Both the position numbers and the translations under genes were made by a program. A DNA stretch of 64,000 nucleotides, taken from assembly GCA_905221605.1 (NCBI GenBank), contig CAJNDS010000113.1, forward strand, positions 1,213,082-1,277,081, in the 5' to 3' direction. Of the stretch, positions 42,391-53,402 are shown piece after piece. This DNA is from Symbiodinium natans. Lineage: Eukaryota; Sar; Dinophyceae; Suessiales; Symbiodiniaceae. The notes beneath the pieces were generated by a model that saw only the letters and a program-made list of their open reading frames with translations, did not search any database and had not been told where the DNA came from. Each line of letters begins with the position of its first letter. Position 1 is the first letter of the stretch.

Positions 42391-42530
42391 TGCTTGGCGA
42401 GAGCGGGGTGTGTCTTACAAGCATGTCATTCCAGGTATTCTTGGTCCCTGCCCTAAAACCAAGCGCAACTGGAACAAATGCCTGGTGGTGTTGCACCTTC
42501 TTCGTGGCCTGATATGTCGCGCATGTCTAG

Positions 42531-42911
42531 TCACTTCGCGCCATAACCACCGGCACCCTTTATGTACATCTTGCTCATCTCAACCACGGCCGCGTCCAGC
42601 GCATCAGCCACTGCTGGGTCGACATTTTGCTTGCACTTCATCGCAGCAGTCATGACAGTGTGATGCGCCTGGAGAGCAGCCACATACTCAGCATCGCTGG
42701 TGAACGGTGTCTTGGGATCACTCACGGGCTTCACACGTTGGCACAGGCAGTACTCCGACATGAGCGAGATGATCTTGCCTGCATGCTCCTCCTTCGTGTT
42801 GACCCAGCGGGTCATCTGGTTGATGTTGAGGGCATTCATGTTGGCGGACAGCTCCCCGATTTGGACCATGGCCTTCTTTATGGTGGCCACCGCCTCCTTA
42901 ACATCAGCCAC
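42531..42911 (-). CDS. Intronless 126-residue protein of unknown function
   Basis: A complete open frame, MADVKEAVATIKKAMVQIGE ... MYIKGAGGYGAK, stop TAG at 42531. The composition is predominantly helical, rich in Ala, Met, Val and Lys, with two Cys (LMSEYCLCQRV), no signal peptide and no membrane segment. The N-terminal 40 residues look amphipathic and could pair as a coiled coil; the C-terminus is a short Gly-rich tail. The frame is bounded by repeats: a GTTGGG...CCCAAC hairpin-like stretch lies just upstream (42917-43010). High composition bias toward a single frame and lack of introns, in a window where genes are intron-dense, suggest a highly expressed or retro-copied gene. I do not recognise the family. 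Confidence 0.6.
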   Translation of the reverse strand: MADVKEAVATIKKAMVQIGELSANMNALNINQMTRWVNTKEEHAGKIISLMSEYCLCQRVKPVSDPKTPFTSDAEYVAALQAHHTVMTAAMKCKQNVDPAVADALDAAVVEMSKMYIKGAGGYGAK

Positions 42912-42916
42912 CAGCC

Positions 42917-44580
<1,664 letters not shown>

Positions 44581-44636
44581 TCAGCTTCGGACTGTCTTGA
44601 ACCCACTTGAGCTGGGAAAAACGTCACCACCACATA

Positions 44637-44718
44637 TCAGTTCCCTCAACAAGAGCGGACGCCTCATAACTGTAACCCCAGGAAAGGGGCCCTAGTGTTA
44701 GAGAAGTGACCATATATC
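44637..44718. mobile_element. Possible family D hairpin element
   Basis: atatcagttccctcaacaag on the left, with ggggccctagtgttagagaa and gtgaccatatatca on the right. The ATATCA ends are inverted. Confidence 0.5.
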
Positions 44719-44813
44719 AGAGATGCTCCATGCCATGAATCCGCCACGCCAGCTCTCAGCCGAGTTGCTGAGTATATACCCTAAACCCAAAACCCTTTTG
44801 ACCCCGCGAGCTC

Positions 44814-44903
44814 TAGACCCTAAACCCTAAACCCTAAACCCTAAACCCTAAACCCTAAACCCTAAACCCTAAACCCTAAACCCTAAACCCTAAACCCTAA
44901 ACC
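44814..44903 (-). repeat. Interstitial (CCCTAAA)n array, about thirteen units
   Basis: Long perfect array. A second array follows at 45001-45053. Confidence 0.95.
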
Positions 44904-45054
44904 CATACCCTGGCCAAAAAAACCAGGCGAACCTCTTCAATTCTGGCAGGGGTGCCTCTACCCCCAAAGGTTAAGGGCTCTCGACTCGGCCACCAATAAA
45001 AAACCCTAAACCCTAAACCCTAAACCCTAAACCCTAAACCCTAAACCCTAAACC

Positions 45055-46140
45055 TCATGCTCAGCTACTACGGAAACTTTCACAAAACAGGGCCCCGCCT
45101 GCGTGGCCGACTCCACAAGCTCCTCAATTGTAGACGCGCTCAGTCTGCGCCGGCCGGCCGCCTGGAAAGGGCTTAGGGTTTAGGGTTTAGGGTTTGGGGT
45201 TTGGGGTTTGGGGTTTGGGGTTTGGGGTTTGGGGTTTGGGGTTTGGGGTTTGGGGTTTATCAGGGCTCAGGGCTGTGCTTTGAGCAGAAGTGGCGTGGTG
45301 AGCTTCGTCGAGCTTGCAATGCGCAACAGAAACCGGATTTTGCGGGATGCCCACTGGATGGATGTGATAGAAATTTCATGCTGCTTCAGATCGGCAAGGC
45401 AAAATGTGCGGTCATAATCGCTCCCTTGAAATTGACCGCTTCCAGCGACCTTGACAAGGGTAGTGTAGGTGACAACATCTGGCATCAGACCTTAGCGCAG
45501 CCGTGAAAAAACGCTTGCGTCGAATACTTGCCAAGACTATGCTTGACATCTCAGGGCACAGCGGAGATCTCCGATTCGAGTCATGACCTGTTTCTTGTCT
45601 CACGTGCGCTTGCAATCTGCTTGCAACTCTCAAAGTCTCCCTAAACCCTAAACCCTAAACCCTAAACCCTAAACCTTTAAACCCTGAGCCCCTAAACACG
45701 CCCTGACTCAAACTGACTGAACTGAGCTCCGGGCAGCCATGGCACCTTTGAACGCACAACTCCAAATTCATGCAAGGGTTTAGGGTTTAGGGTTTAGGGT
45801 TTAGGGTGTCAGACCCCACCCAACTTCAAGTGCTTCCCGCACTACAATCACGAAGTCCATCTACTTGGGGGGTCGGGGGTACTCAGAAAAGGGGTTGTAA
45901 GTAACCAATATACCTATAATTCCCCTACTTGCACGTAACCCTACTTAACAGTACCCTTGAATCAAGTATAACCACAGTTACCCTGCTTGGAACCCCACTT
46001 ACCCTAAACCCTAAACCCTAAGCCCTAAGCCCTACTTACAAAGCACCCTGATGAACCTCCAAGGGCCTTCAGCATCGCCGGACTCTGCGACGTGATCCAG
46101 CTGAGAATTCAAGCTCCCCAAGTTGGCCTGCCGCGAAAGC
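45055..46140 (-). CDS. Candidate minus-strand exons including PPR-like repeats
   Basis: Island 45485-45441 reads MPDVVTYTTLVKVAGSG, a typical PPR repeat start. Island about 46135-46075 reads NSQLDHVAESGDAEG, resembling a PPR end. Island 45150-45055 reads STIEELVESATQAGPCFVKV, not recognised with confidence. A family C element (45862-46063) begins at the presumed donor of the 46.1-kb island. The islands probably belong to one or two intron-rich genes. Confidence 0.38.
45190..45258 (+). repeat. Variant telomere-type array (GGGGTTT)n
   Basis: About nine perfect GGGGTTT units follow three TTTAGGG units. This is local homogenisation of an A-to-G variant. Confidence 0.95.
45862..46063. mobile_element. 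Family C element with telomere-type insert
   Basis: Left TACTTGGGGGGTCGGGGGTA, right CCCTGATGAACCTCCAAG. Interior has repeated cccctacttgcacg / gcttggaaccccacttacc motifs and CCCTAAA/CCCTAAG units (46002-46033). Confidence 0.65.
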
Positions 46141-46447
46141 CAAGGGTCTAGGGTCTAGGGTCTAGGGTTTAGGCTTAGGGTTTAGGGTTCAGGGTCTGTT
46201 TTGCGCCAGGTGGTCCCCGTGTCCAAGTTTTCGAAGCAGGCTGCAAGGACTGCCGACGTGATCAACACAGCAACTGCAAGTCGAACAGAACCCAAAACCC
46301 TTGTTTTGACCCCCGCGAGCTCTGTTGGACCCAACCCTAAACCCTAAACCCATGCGACTTGAGGCGACGGAGGTCATGGAAGCTTTGCGCGCCTCCAACC
46401 TGGATGCCAGCTCCAACCTGCGATGTGTTGCATGTCTTATCTGCAAC

Positions 46448-46570
46448 CCTTATGGAGGACCTTCGGGGTATATGTAGGGGCTTCTTAGGCATATGGGGAA
46501 CCCTAAACCCTACACCCGAAACCGAACTAAACCCTTAATAGGGTATATGCAGAGGATATAGGGGGGTTAG
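46448..46570. mobile_element. Possible hairpin element around telomere units
   Basis: ccttcggggtatatgtaggg and gggtatatgcagaggatata recur as direct or partly inverted copies around CCCTAAA-type units. Termini unclear. Confidence 0.35.
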
Positions 46571-46689
46571 ATAAGCTTCTGGCCATCTCTGGAGCTGATT
46601 GAGGCCGGGACCATTGGGATGCTTCTTCTGGCTGCAAGCTCGACCTCACGCGAGGCTGTGGGCGAAAACCATGTGAAACAATGGGGCTT

Positions 46690-46764
46690 AAGGGTTAGGG
46701 TTTAGGGTTTAGGGTTTAGGGTTTAGGGTTTAGGGTTTAGGGTTTAGGGTTTAGGGTTTAGGGC
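46690..46764 (+). repeat. Interstitial (TTTAGGG)n array, about ten units
   Basis: Perfect units directly before a plus-strand coding-like island. Confidence 0.95.
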
Positions 46765-48300
46765 TATGACGTGAAGGTTCTCCTCCGGGCTGTCACTGAA
46801 CCCTCTCGCAGAAGCTCTCTCTTTCGCGCTCGAGAGAGCGCCCCAACTTGGGGGTTTCCGACATTAGAGGTGCCTCATTGGGGTCCGTATTCTAAGGGAA
46901 TCCTACTACTTGGGGGTCCATTCCTAGGGGTCCTTATTATAAGGGAATCTGCAGAATCCTACAACTTGGGGGGGTTCCATGATAGGGGTCCCTTATTTTC
47001 GTCAACTCCCAGTTTGAGGCAGCCGCCCCGGGCAACGGCCGAAGAGCAGCTGGGCCTGAAAACAGCCGAGTCCATGGTGCGTGTTCCCGTCCTTCCTGGG
47101 AAGTTTGATGGTGTACTTTAAGGGTTTAGGGTTTAGGGTTAAGTAGAACCCCCCAAATACTACCCTATACTACTACTGGGTCTTCTTAGGAACCCTTGAG
47201 GGGATCTAATCTGTCCCATTGGGCTTCGTATTGGGCATCCACGGCTCGAGCTCTTCCCCTATAGGAGCCCCACCTCATCCGTAATGCGCAAGTCCCCGTT
47301 CAGCGCGCGCTTGGCAATTCGAATCCCTGGAACCTGCATCCGGCTTTGCAGCAGAAGAAAAGAAAAAGGAAAAGAAGCTTGTGCCTGCACACCGCCACGA
47401 CTATCAAGACAACCTGTGATTGCAGCGTACCTCTGCCAGGCAGTATAGGTCGTGCGGCAAGCCGCTGGTGCCTCATGATTCAGGACAGCAGGCGGTCTGG
47501 TCATGCTGTCCCTGCACAAGGCATATGGTCAGCTCTCAAAACTTACGGCACCTTCTTTGGATACCCAAAATATCAGGGACCGCCTTATAATCGTAACCTC
47601 AAAAGGGACCCTAGATTCGAGAATCCCCGAATAAGGTCGTGACTTTCCTTTGGCAGCAGAAGAATACTTTGCTCTTCCTCCTAGCAGTGGCGGTCTTCCA
47701 CAATGCGTGGTGTCGTTTAGGGTTTAGGGTTTAGGGTTTAGGGTTCAGGGTTCAGGGTTTGGGTCTAGGGTTTAGGGCTTAGGGTTTAGGGTTTAGGGTT
47801 CAGTGAGCCTGCAGCACCAGGCGAGTCGAGCACGTGGAAAGCAGAGTCGGGCGAAATCCCATGAAGTCCTGTCGACAACAAAGGGAGCGCTGGACTTACG
47901 ACGGAGGCTTCGGCTGCGTCATGTTTTGGGAGGCACCCCCCTGCATGCTAACAGTTCTTCATGGGTCTTCTAGTACACCCCCCCCCTAAAGTGTAGTCCC
48001 TATTCAGGACTGCTAGCATAAGGGGGGAACATCCTAAGTCATGTTGCAACACAAAGACGAACTCAGCAGATCTCAAAACATGTCCTCACAGGACGCGATG
48101 AGCTGTGCCAGGATGGCATCTGTAATGGGCTTCCACGCCCAAGCGGCGGCAGGCCTGCGAAGGCCCAAGGTCGTCCCCGAAAGAAATCCGGAAGCCATAA
48201 GCATGAAGACTGCAAGTGAGGGCTCGGATGCCCTATGCCCTATACTACTATACTTAGAATCTCTCCTAAGGTCTGTGGACCATACCCTAAACCCGAATCA
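46765..48300 (+). CDS. Candidate plus-strand exons (strand uncertain)
   Basis: Plus-strand islands: 46765-46848 (YDVKVLLRAVTEPSRRSSLF), 47020-47120 (RATAEEQLGLKTAESMVRVP), 47645-47712 (LAAEEYFALPPSSGGLPQCV), 47805-47860 and 48041-48235 (LRRPKVVPERNPEAISMKTA). A family E hairpin (46848-47010) sits exactly between the first two, as an introner would. Against this, a minus-strand frame at 47355-47272 (MQVPGIRIAKRALNGDLRIT) and another across 48230-48075 are equally open. Function unknown. Confidence 0.3.
46848..47010. mobile_element. Family E hairpin element
   Basis: cttgggggtttccgacatta on the left; ggggtcccttattttcgtca followed by actcccagttt on the right. The centre has two near-direct copies of aagggaatcctac(t)acttggggg. 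Confidence 0.65.
47526..47632. mobile_element. Family D hairpin element
   Basis: ggtcagctctcaaaacttac ... cttctttggatacc on the left; aaaagggaccctagattcga gaatcc on the right. Confidence 0.55.
47926..48037. mobile_element. Family A hairpin MITE with exact 8-bp duplication
   Basis: TTGGGAGGCACCCCCCTGCA ... GGGGGGAACATCCTAA. GTCATGTT occurs at 47918-47925 and 48038-48045, a perfect 8-bp target duplication. Confidence 0.88.
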
Positions 48301-48685
48301 AGGTGGGAGCCTGGGCCCGCTTGTGAGATGAGGGCGATCCTCCTGCAACAGCCGCTATACCGCTCTGACAAACTCCGAACAAAGTGGGCTTTAGGGCTTA
48401 GGGTTTAGGGTTTAGGGTTTTGGGGCCTAGGAGGAGCTCCTTGCAAAACGCTGCCAGGAAGAAGCCCTCAGAGTCGAAGGTTTGAGGCCAAACCTGACTT
48501 GAAAAGTCATGACAGAGGGACTGTCTGGAGGATTCAAGAAGCTCAGGGTTTTAGGGTCCAGGGTTTAGGGTTTAGGGCCCCTTCTTTGATAACGCGGCGC
48601 ATCAGCAATGTCCTGACTTTGAGAAACAGGCGAGTGGTCACTAGTTGCAGGGCGCCGGCCACCGCCTCGAATTCGGAGGACTTTG

Positions 48686-49681
48686 CTAACAGTTGTCCGG
48701 CAAAGGTATGAGGCACATCACAAAGCCGCGCCATGCAAATTTCAGCAGATAGCCGCCAGTCGCTCTGGGGAATTGGCACCAGAAGGAGTCGGTGAAGGGG
48801 TACACAAAGGCAAAAGCAGCGTGCCGCAGGAAGAAGAGCATCGCACGGAGTCTGCTGCACAGGGATGTCACAAAAGATATCGGCCAGGCTTCCAAGGATC
48901 TGAGATGAAAGACGCGATGCCCACATGCATAGGAGTAGAAAGGCCAGCCTTGCGGGAGATCCCCTGCCAGGACGCGCTTTCGCAACAGGATGGCGAGGAT
49001 AGCCTGCTCCGGCGTGTGAAAGAGGCAGAGCGGGTGTGTGTATGGGTTCGGCAAGGGACTAATCACCATCTTGTTGGCGCACCACTGCAGCCACTCTGCC
49101 ATGATTGCATCTGCCAGTGGAGACTTCCGCACCAAGATGCGATTCACACACACGCAGGGCGCATACGAAATCTGGAAGGTGTTTGCATCCATCAGGTCCA
49201 GAGTCAGCGCCTTGCAGTGGTTCCGAATACGCTTCCAGACAGCATCCTCCAGGGGCACGAAGATGTCAGCTCGTTGTAGGAGATGTGAGCAGGTCGACGG
49301 CAAGTCCGAGAGACCCTCCTTGTAGTCCCTGTACTTTCTCACGTTGGCATCCATGAACAGCAACATGTCGCCTGGTTGAAGCTGAGACAGGACTTTACAT
49401 ATCACCAAAGGCTTCCAGGCATAGTAGCCGAGCTTGGCTGCATGAGGCAAGAGCTCCATCCCTGGCTCCTTGCATTCCTTTCCGAGTGTTTGGCAGTGCT
49501 TTCTATAGTAATCATCCTCCTGCAGCAGGCGCGGGGTGTAGGCAATCAGCCGCACCCCTGCCTGCGCAAGAGAAGTCTGTAGCTCCGACACTGTCTCTGT
49601 CAAAGGCAAGCAAGCGTCATGGGGAGGACCCTCGGTAAAGAATGTCACCACTGTCAGGCTGGGCTTATCTGATCCGCCCAT
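48686..49681 (-). CDS. Single-exon glycosyltransferase-like protein, 331 residues
   Basis: Start MGGSDKPSLTVVTFFTEG; an in-frame TAG lies eight codons upstream, so this is the first possible Met in the exon. Residues 9-50 form a beta strand-helix start typical of nucleotide-sugar transferases. LGYYAWKPLVICKVLSQL (84-101) and GDMLLFMDANV (104-114) match the 'WKP...GD..lY.DA' region of a family of eukaryotic and bacterial glycosyltransferases; DAN replaces a DxD-type metal site. FHTPEQAILAILL (221-233) is the later acceptor-side motif. Residues 265-295 are hydrophobic and could anchor the protein in the ER/Golgi membrane. Predicted role: transfer of a sugar from a nucleotide donor to an unknown acceptor. 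It is intronless, unlike its neighbours. The C-terminal 35 residues are less typical and may include intron readthrough. Confidence 0.72.
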   Translation of the reverse strand: MGGSDKPSLTVVTFFTEGPPHDACLPLTETVSELQTSLAQAGVRLIAYTPRLLQEDDYYRKHCQTLGKECKEPGMELLPHAAKLGYYAWKPLVICKVLSQLQPGDMLLFMDANVRKYRDYKEGLSDLPSTCSHLLQRADIFVPLEDAVWKRIRNHCKALTLDLMDANTFQISYAPCVCVNRILVRKSPLADAIMAEWLQWCANKMVISPLPNPYTHPLCLFHTPEQAILAILLRKRVLAGDLPQGWPFYSYACGHRVFHLRSLEAWPISFVTSLCSRLRAMLFFLRHAAFAFVYPFTDSFWCQFPRATGGYLLKFAWRGFVMCLIPLPDNC

Positions 49682-49904
49682 CCAGCTGTACCGGCGATGC
49701 GACTACTGTTTGGCGGGCCTCGGCTTGCACAACGGCCCCGTCATGGCTTTGCCACAAGATGAGCCACTTCTCTGACCGGTGACTACAGAAGAAAGGGGCA
49801 GCCAGTCGCAACGGAGCGCACACACGCGTACATGCGTTACCTAAGCTACGTGACATGCACGGTGGTACGAATGGTTCAAGCAAATCAAGTACTTATGTTC
49901 CTAC

Positions 49905-50009
49905 TTGGGATGTTCCCCCCCTTATATTCTAACAGTCCTTAAAAGGGATTATAATAGGGGGTACTATAATCCCTAGTAAGGACTGTTAGTCTAAGGGGGA
50001 ACATCCCAA
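49905..50009. mobile_element. Family A hairpin MITE/introner with exact 8-bp duplication
   Basis: Near-perfect 105-bp hairpin: TTGGGATGTTCCCCCCCTTA pairs with TAAGGGGGAACATCCCAA, and the inner stem continues to the centre. GTTCCTAC flanks both sides (49897-49904 and 50010-50017). On the minus strand the duplication is GTAGGAAC, which offers both GT or GA donors and an AG acceptor. Confidence 0.92.
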
Positions 50010-51375
50010 GTTCCTACAGCTGTCCATCTCAGCTGGCCAGCGCAACATGAGGCTCTGGCCCGGAGCATGTGCTCGGGTTGAGGAGTGCCTCAAGAGGGGG
50101 CTCTGAAGGCCTTCCCGCGACTGCAAAGGTTGCTTCATGCTCAAGCTCGTGCCTTCAACAGCAATACCTGTGAGGTCAGCCATGCGCCGTGGCCTGAGAA
50201 GTCATGCCGATGGCTCGGGCGCGCAGGTTCACAGGCAAGTGTCGCCCAACGCCAATTGGCGACTATAGGGCTCGTGCAGCGCACCATTCCTCAAAAGGTG
50301 TTCACACACCTGGGCACTGCTCACACACATGATTCAACACGTGTTTCACGAATAGAGACCCTGACATGTCCACACACACTCCCCGAGATGTGCACTGAAA
50401 CCCACACAATTCCATGTGATATACACACACACCTGACCTACCTTGGGCGCTACCATCACTACTGTGCCTCGGCCACTAAAGATACATGCTGCGCAAATTC
50501 CGGGTGAACGAAGTTGCTTGTTGAAACCAGGCCTCCTCATTCTCTGCTCCATTCAAGGTACAGGTAGAGTACACCAGCCTGAGCTGCATGTCAGCATGCA
50601 TCAATTCAGAGGGCCGTGCCGTGCGCAAATCTCATCCGCGCTGGCTCACCCTGAGGAGTGGACACACCGCCGGGCCTTGAATGCTCAGTTCATTGAATTC
50701 TATATTTGATTTCTATCTATGGTTATAAACAGTTGTACTGCCAATCACACTAAAAACTTGAGGGGAAAAGCTACTCCTTCTTCTTGCTCCCTACCTGCTC
50801 TCCCCCCCTTTCTCCCACCCCCATTCCTACGAAGGACACTGCTTGCGATTTGTGCTTTTCGGCACCCATTTTTCACAAAAACTGTTGATTTATCCGAAGC
50901 CCCATGCAGCCATGCTAAGAACGCGACAGGAAATGTTTCAATGCAAACATGCGCTCATACAGATCTCAAGAGCTATCCAACACACGCGATTGGGACCCTA
51001 AACCCTAAACCCTACACCCTGAACCCTGAACCTTAAACCCTAGGAGAAGGAGGACGTGAGAACGACATGCTTTGAGCAACCAAGCGCGCTCTTGAGATAA
51101 AAAGGGCGTACAAAAGCACGTGCTCATACAGACCGCGATCTAGGACTCGAGATCCTCGCGTAACCCGCAAATACACCCCACAGGTGTTTGTAACATGCCT
51201 AGGCCGAATAGCCGAATAGCGTTTCGCCGCGGATTTTTTTGAGCAACGCACGCTCACTCACGGAGACCACGATCCACGCCCACGCAGCATCACGATAAGA
51301 ACGCGTACGATCGCGCGCTCGTACAGGCCGTGATCTACACCTCAAGATCTCCCTTGACACTTCGCCTGGCGGCTC

Positions 51376-51430
51376 TGCTTGGAGGTTCAGGGGCACTCAT
51401 AAATGGGGTTATAAGTAATGTTGAACCTTG
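51376..51430. mobile_element. Family C left end only
   Basis: GCTTGGAGGTTCAGGGGCAC and aatggggttataagta match family C. No matching right arm found within 250 bp. Confidence 0.5.
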
Positions 51431-51889
51431 TTTAAAGTTGGCCCCCCCCACCCCCCGGAACAGTCGAGACTGGATTTGTCCCTGTTTAGACGCTCCCGGG
51501 GTTTATGATTTCAGTAGGGAGGAGTTTAGATACGATTAAAAGGGGCGTAGATGCCCCGCAATGGAATTTTCTTACGGCGCCCGGGCGATGAGCCTTTATT
51601 GAGGATCCCACCGCGCACCCCCAAACAGTCAGGGTGTCCTGAATAACCCAGCCAAATTGACTTTATAGAGGAGGCCCCTACTAAACCAGGTCCAACATTA
51701 CCGTCAATAACCCTAAACCCCAAACCCCAAACCCTAAACACGTGTCTTTACCTCCCAGGCGGGGAAAAGTGAGCAGAATCAAAGCGCAACAGTCCCTAGA
51801 CCTGCGCAGGATGTCAAGGTCGACATCCGACTACCACAGAGACAGGTTGTGAAAGCCACCCGTGTTTAGGGTTTAGGGTTTAGGGTGGA

Positions 51890-52720
51890 AACTCTTGAGG
51901 CAAAACCTTTGCACTTCTTCGTCTGCCGTAGCTCGCGCATCCAAGATCCACACTTCAGAGCTTTCCACGCACTGTCCACGAGCTCAATCTGCAGATCGGC
52001 CTAAGCAAGATGCAGATTGCAACAGGCAATGGGAACAATGGCTCTGCAAATGAGTTGTTCTCCAAATTAGGGTCCCTTCTGGTGGATCCTTTTATCAGGT
52101 GGCGTACAAAAATAGGGTCCCAAAAAGAGGCCCTAGTTTAGAGAACCCTAAACCCTAAACCGCGCACGCAAGAGGTCTTTTTCTTTGTGTCTCTGCGAGG
52201 CGGCATAGATCCGGCAAATCGGCGTTCCTCAGATTTGACAAAGAGTCGATCCGGGCCGGGCCTCTAAGCCCAGAGTCTTCAGTCTTCGGATATGGCTTAG
52301 GGTTCAGGGTTCAGGGTGTTAGGGTTTAGGGTTTAGGGGTTGTGCAGGGTTTAGGGTTTACGATAGAATCGCAACAATGAACAACGGCGATACTAGCCCG
52401 GTACTGCGTCATGCCACCGAGAAACGGCGAGGCCTTTGATCGGCAGGCGGACGCTGAAGATGCCACCGGCATATCCTCAATAATAGCCGGAGACAAGGGA
52501 TGAGGGTCTCGAAACGACGGATTTTGAGAAAAAACCAGGCCGGTGACTATCCTAAACCCTTTTTGCTTCAGGGCTCCTGTGGTAGCTTGCCTGCTATCTA
52601 TCCTAAACCCTAAACCCTAAATGGAAAGTTGCTCCTTCTGGCAGCTCCTCCCGTCGCTTCTTCGAAACTCCTGAGCTAGCGGCTTGGACGGTTCTTAAAA
52701 ACATCCCTGGATTCAGGACA
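51890..52720 (-). CDS. Candidate minus-strand exons (unrecognised)
   Basis: Islands with coding-like composition: about 52720-52625 (MFLRTVQAASSGVSKKRREE), 52550-52375, 52290-52165 (ARIDSLSNLRNADLPDLCRL) and 51995-51890 (ADLQIELVDSAWKALKCGSW). They could be exons of a gene downstream of SMP-30, or 3' exons of it. Between them lie family D (52052-52147) and telomere-type units. No domain recognised. Confidence 0.38.
52052..52147. mobile_element. Family D hairpin element
   Basis: GTTCTCCAAATTAGGGTCCC pairs with gggccctagtttagagaac-type sequence on the right (ggccctagtttagagaac). The middle pair gtggatccttttatcagg / aatagggtcccaaaaagag is partly inverted. Confidence 0.7.
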
Positions 52721-53024
52721 GCCAGGCACAAGAACCCTTAGGGTTGGGGTGCAGGGTTTCTAGGGCTTCTTGGGGGTCTAGGGTTTCTAGGGTTTCTAGG
52801 GTTTCTAGGGTTTAGGGTTTAGAGACAAGAGCCCTAAACCCTAGGCCCGAAACCCTGTCAGGCATGTGCAAGGCAACTTCGTCCATGACGAAAGCAAAAT
52901 GGGTTTGTCACATAGACCCAAAGGGTTTAGGGTTTAGGGTTCAGGGTTTAGTCTCAAGAGTTTCTCAAGTCAGCTTCTTGCCGTCCAGGTTCTCTGGTTG
53001 ATAAACTCCTTGGTGGCCAGAGTG

Positions 53025-53165
53025 GCACAGCATAACTATACTCCCCTTAGAAACTTAAAGGGTTTAGGGTCTAGGGTAATCCCATACTTTCCTTAGAACC
53101 TTAATTCAAAAACACTACCTTCAATATCCTCTTGGGATTCTATATGAGCAAAAATTTAACTTTAA
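53025..53165. mobile_element. AT-rich element, ACTCCCCTTAGAA family, with telomere insert
   Basis: actatactccccttagaaac, then agggtttagggtctaggg, then a second copy of the motif (catactttccttagaacc), then the atcctcttgggattctatat block shared with 33712-33800. Confidence 0.5.
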
Positions 53166-53294
53166 AAGAAAAGGGGGGATATAGGTAGCAGTTCCAACAA
53201 GTACTTCTCTGGTTGAATGGTTTCTGGTCCCCTTGTTAGCGAACATGAAGATGCAATGGGCATATCCCAAAATCCCAAAATCCCTAAGACTATC

Positions 53295-53396
53295 TCCTTC
53301 AACACCCTCCAACCCTGAATACACCCCAAAAAAAAATAATCCTTACTAAAGGAACCTCCCGAAAAGGGTACCCCCATTTTCGGAACCCCCGCAAAT
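53295..53396. mobile_element. Family E-like element
   Basis: tgaatacaccccaaaaaaaa ... cgaaaagggtacccccattttcgg. Similar motifs, in inverse orientation to the 27738 and 28214 copies. Lies just 3' of the last recognised SMP-30 exon. Confidence 0.5.
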
Positions 53397-53402
53397 CGAA
53401 TT

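Larger units (their letters stand above)
49682..51880. other. Spacer or 5' exons of the glycosyltransferase locus, with repeats
   Basis: Contains family A element 49905-50009. A minus-strand frame (50183-50010, MADLTGIAVEGTSLSMKQPL) ends right at this element, and 49883-49700 is open on the minus strand as well; both could be upstream exons or 5' UTR. The rest (50200-51880) holds CA-rich DNA (50300-50440), short telomere-type arrays (50997-51040, 51707-51738, 51865-51885), a family C left end (51376-51430) and otherwise featureless DNA. No confident gene. Confidence 0.4.

Noticed and set aside
45055-45150. Glycolate-oxidase-like identity for the STIEELVESA island
   Set aside because: Similarity limited to a few residues, and the flanking catalytic motifs were not found.
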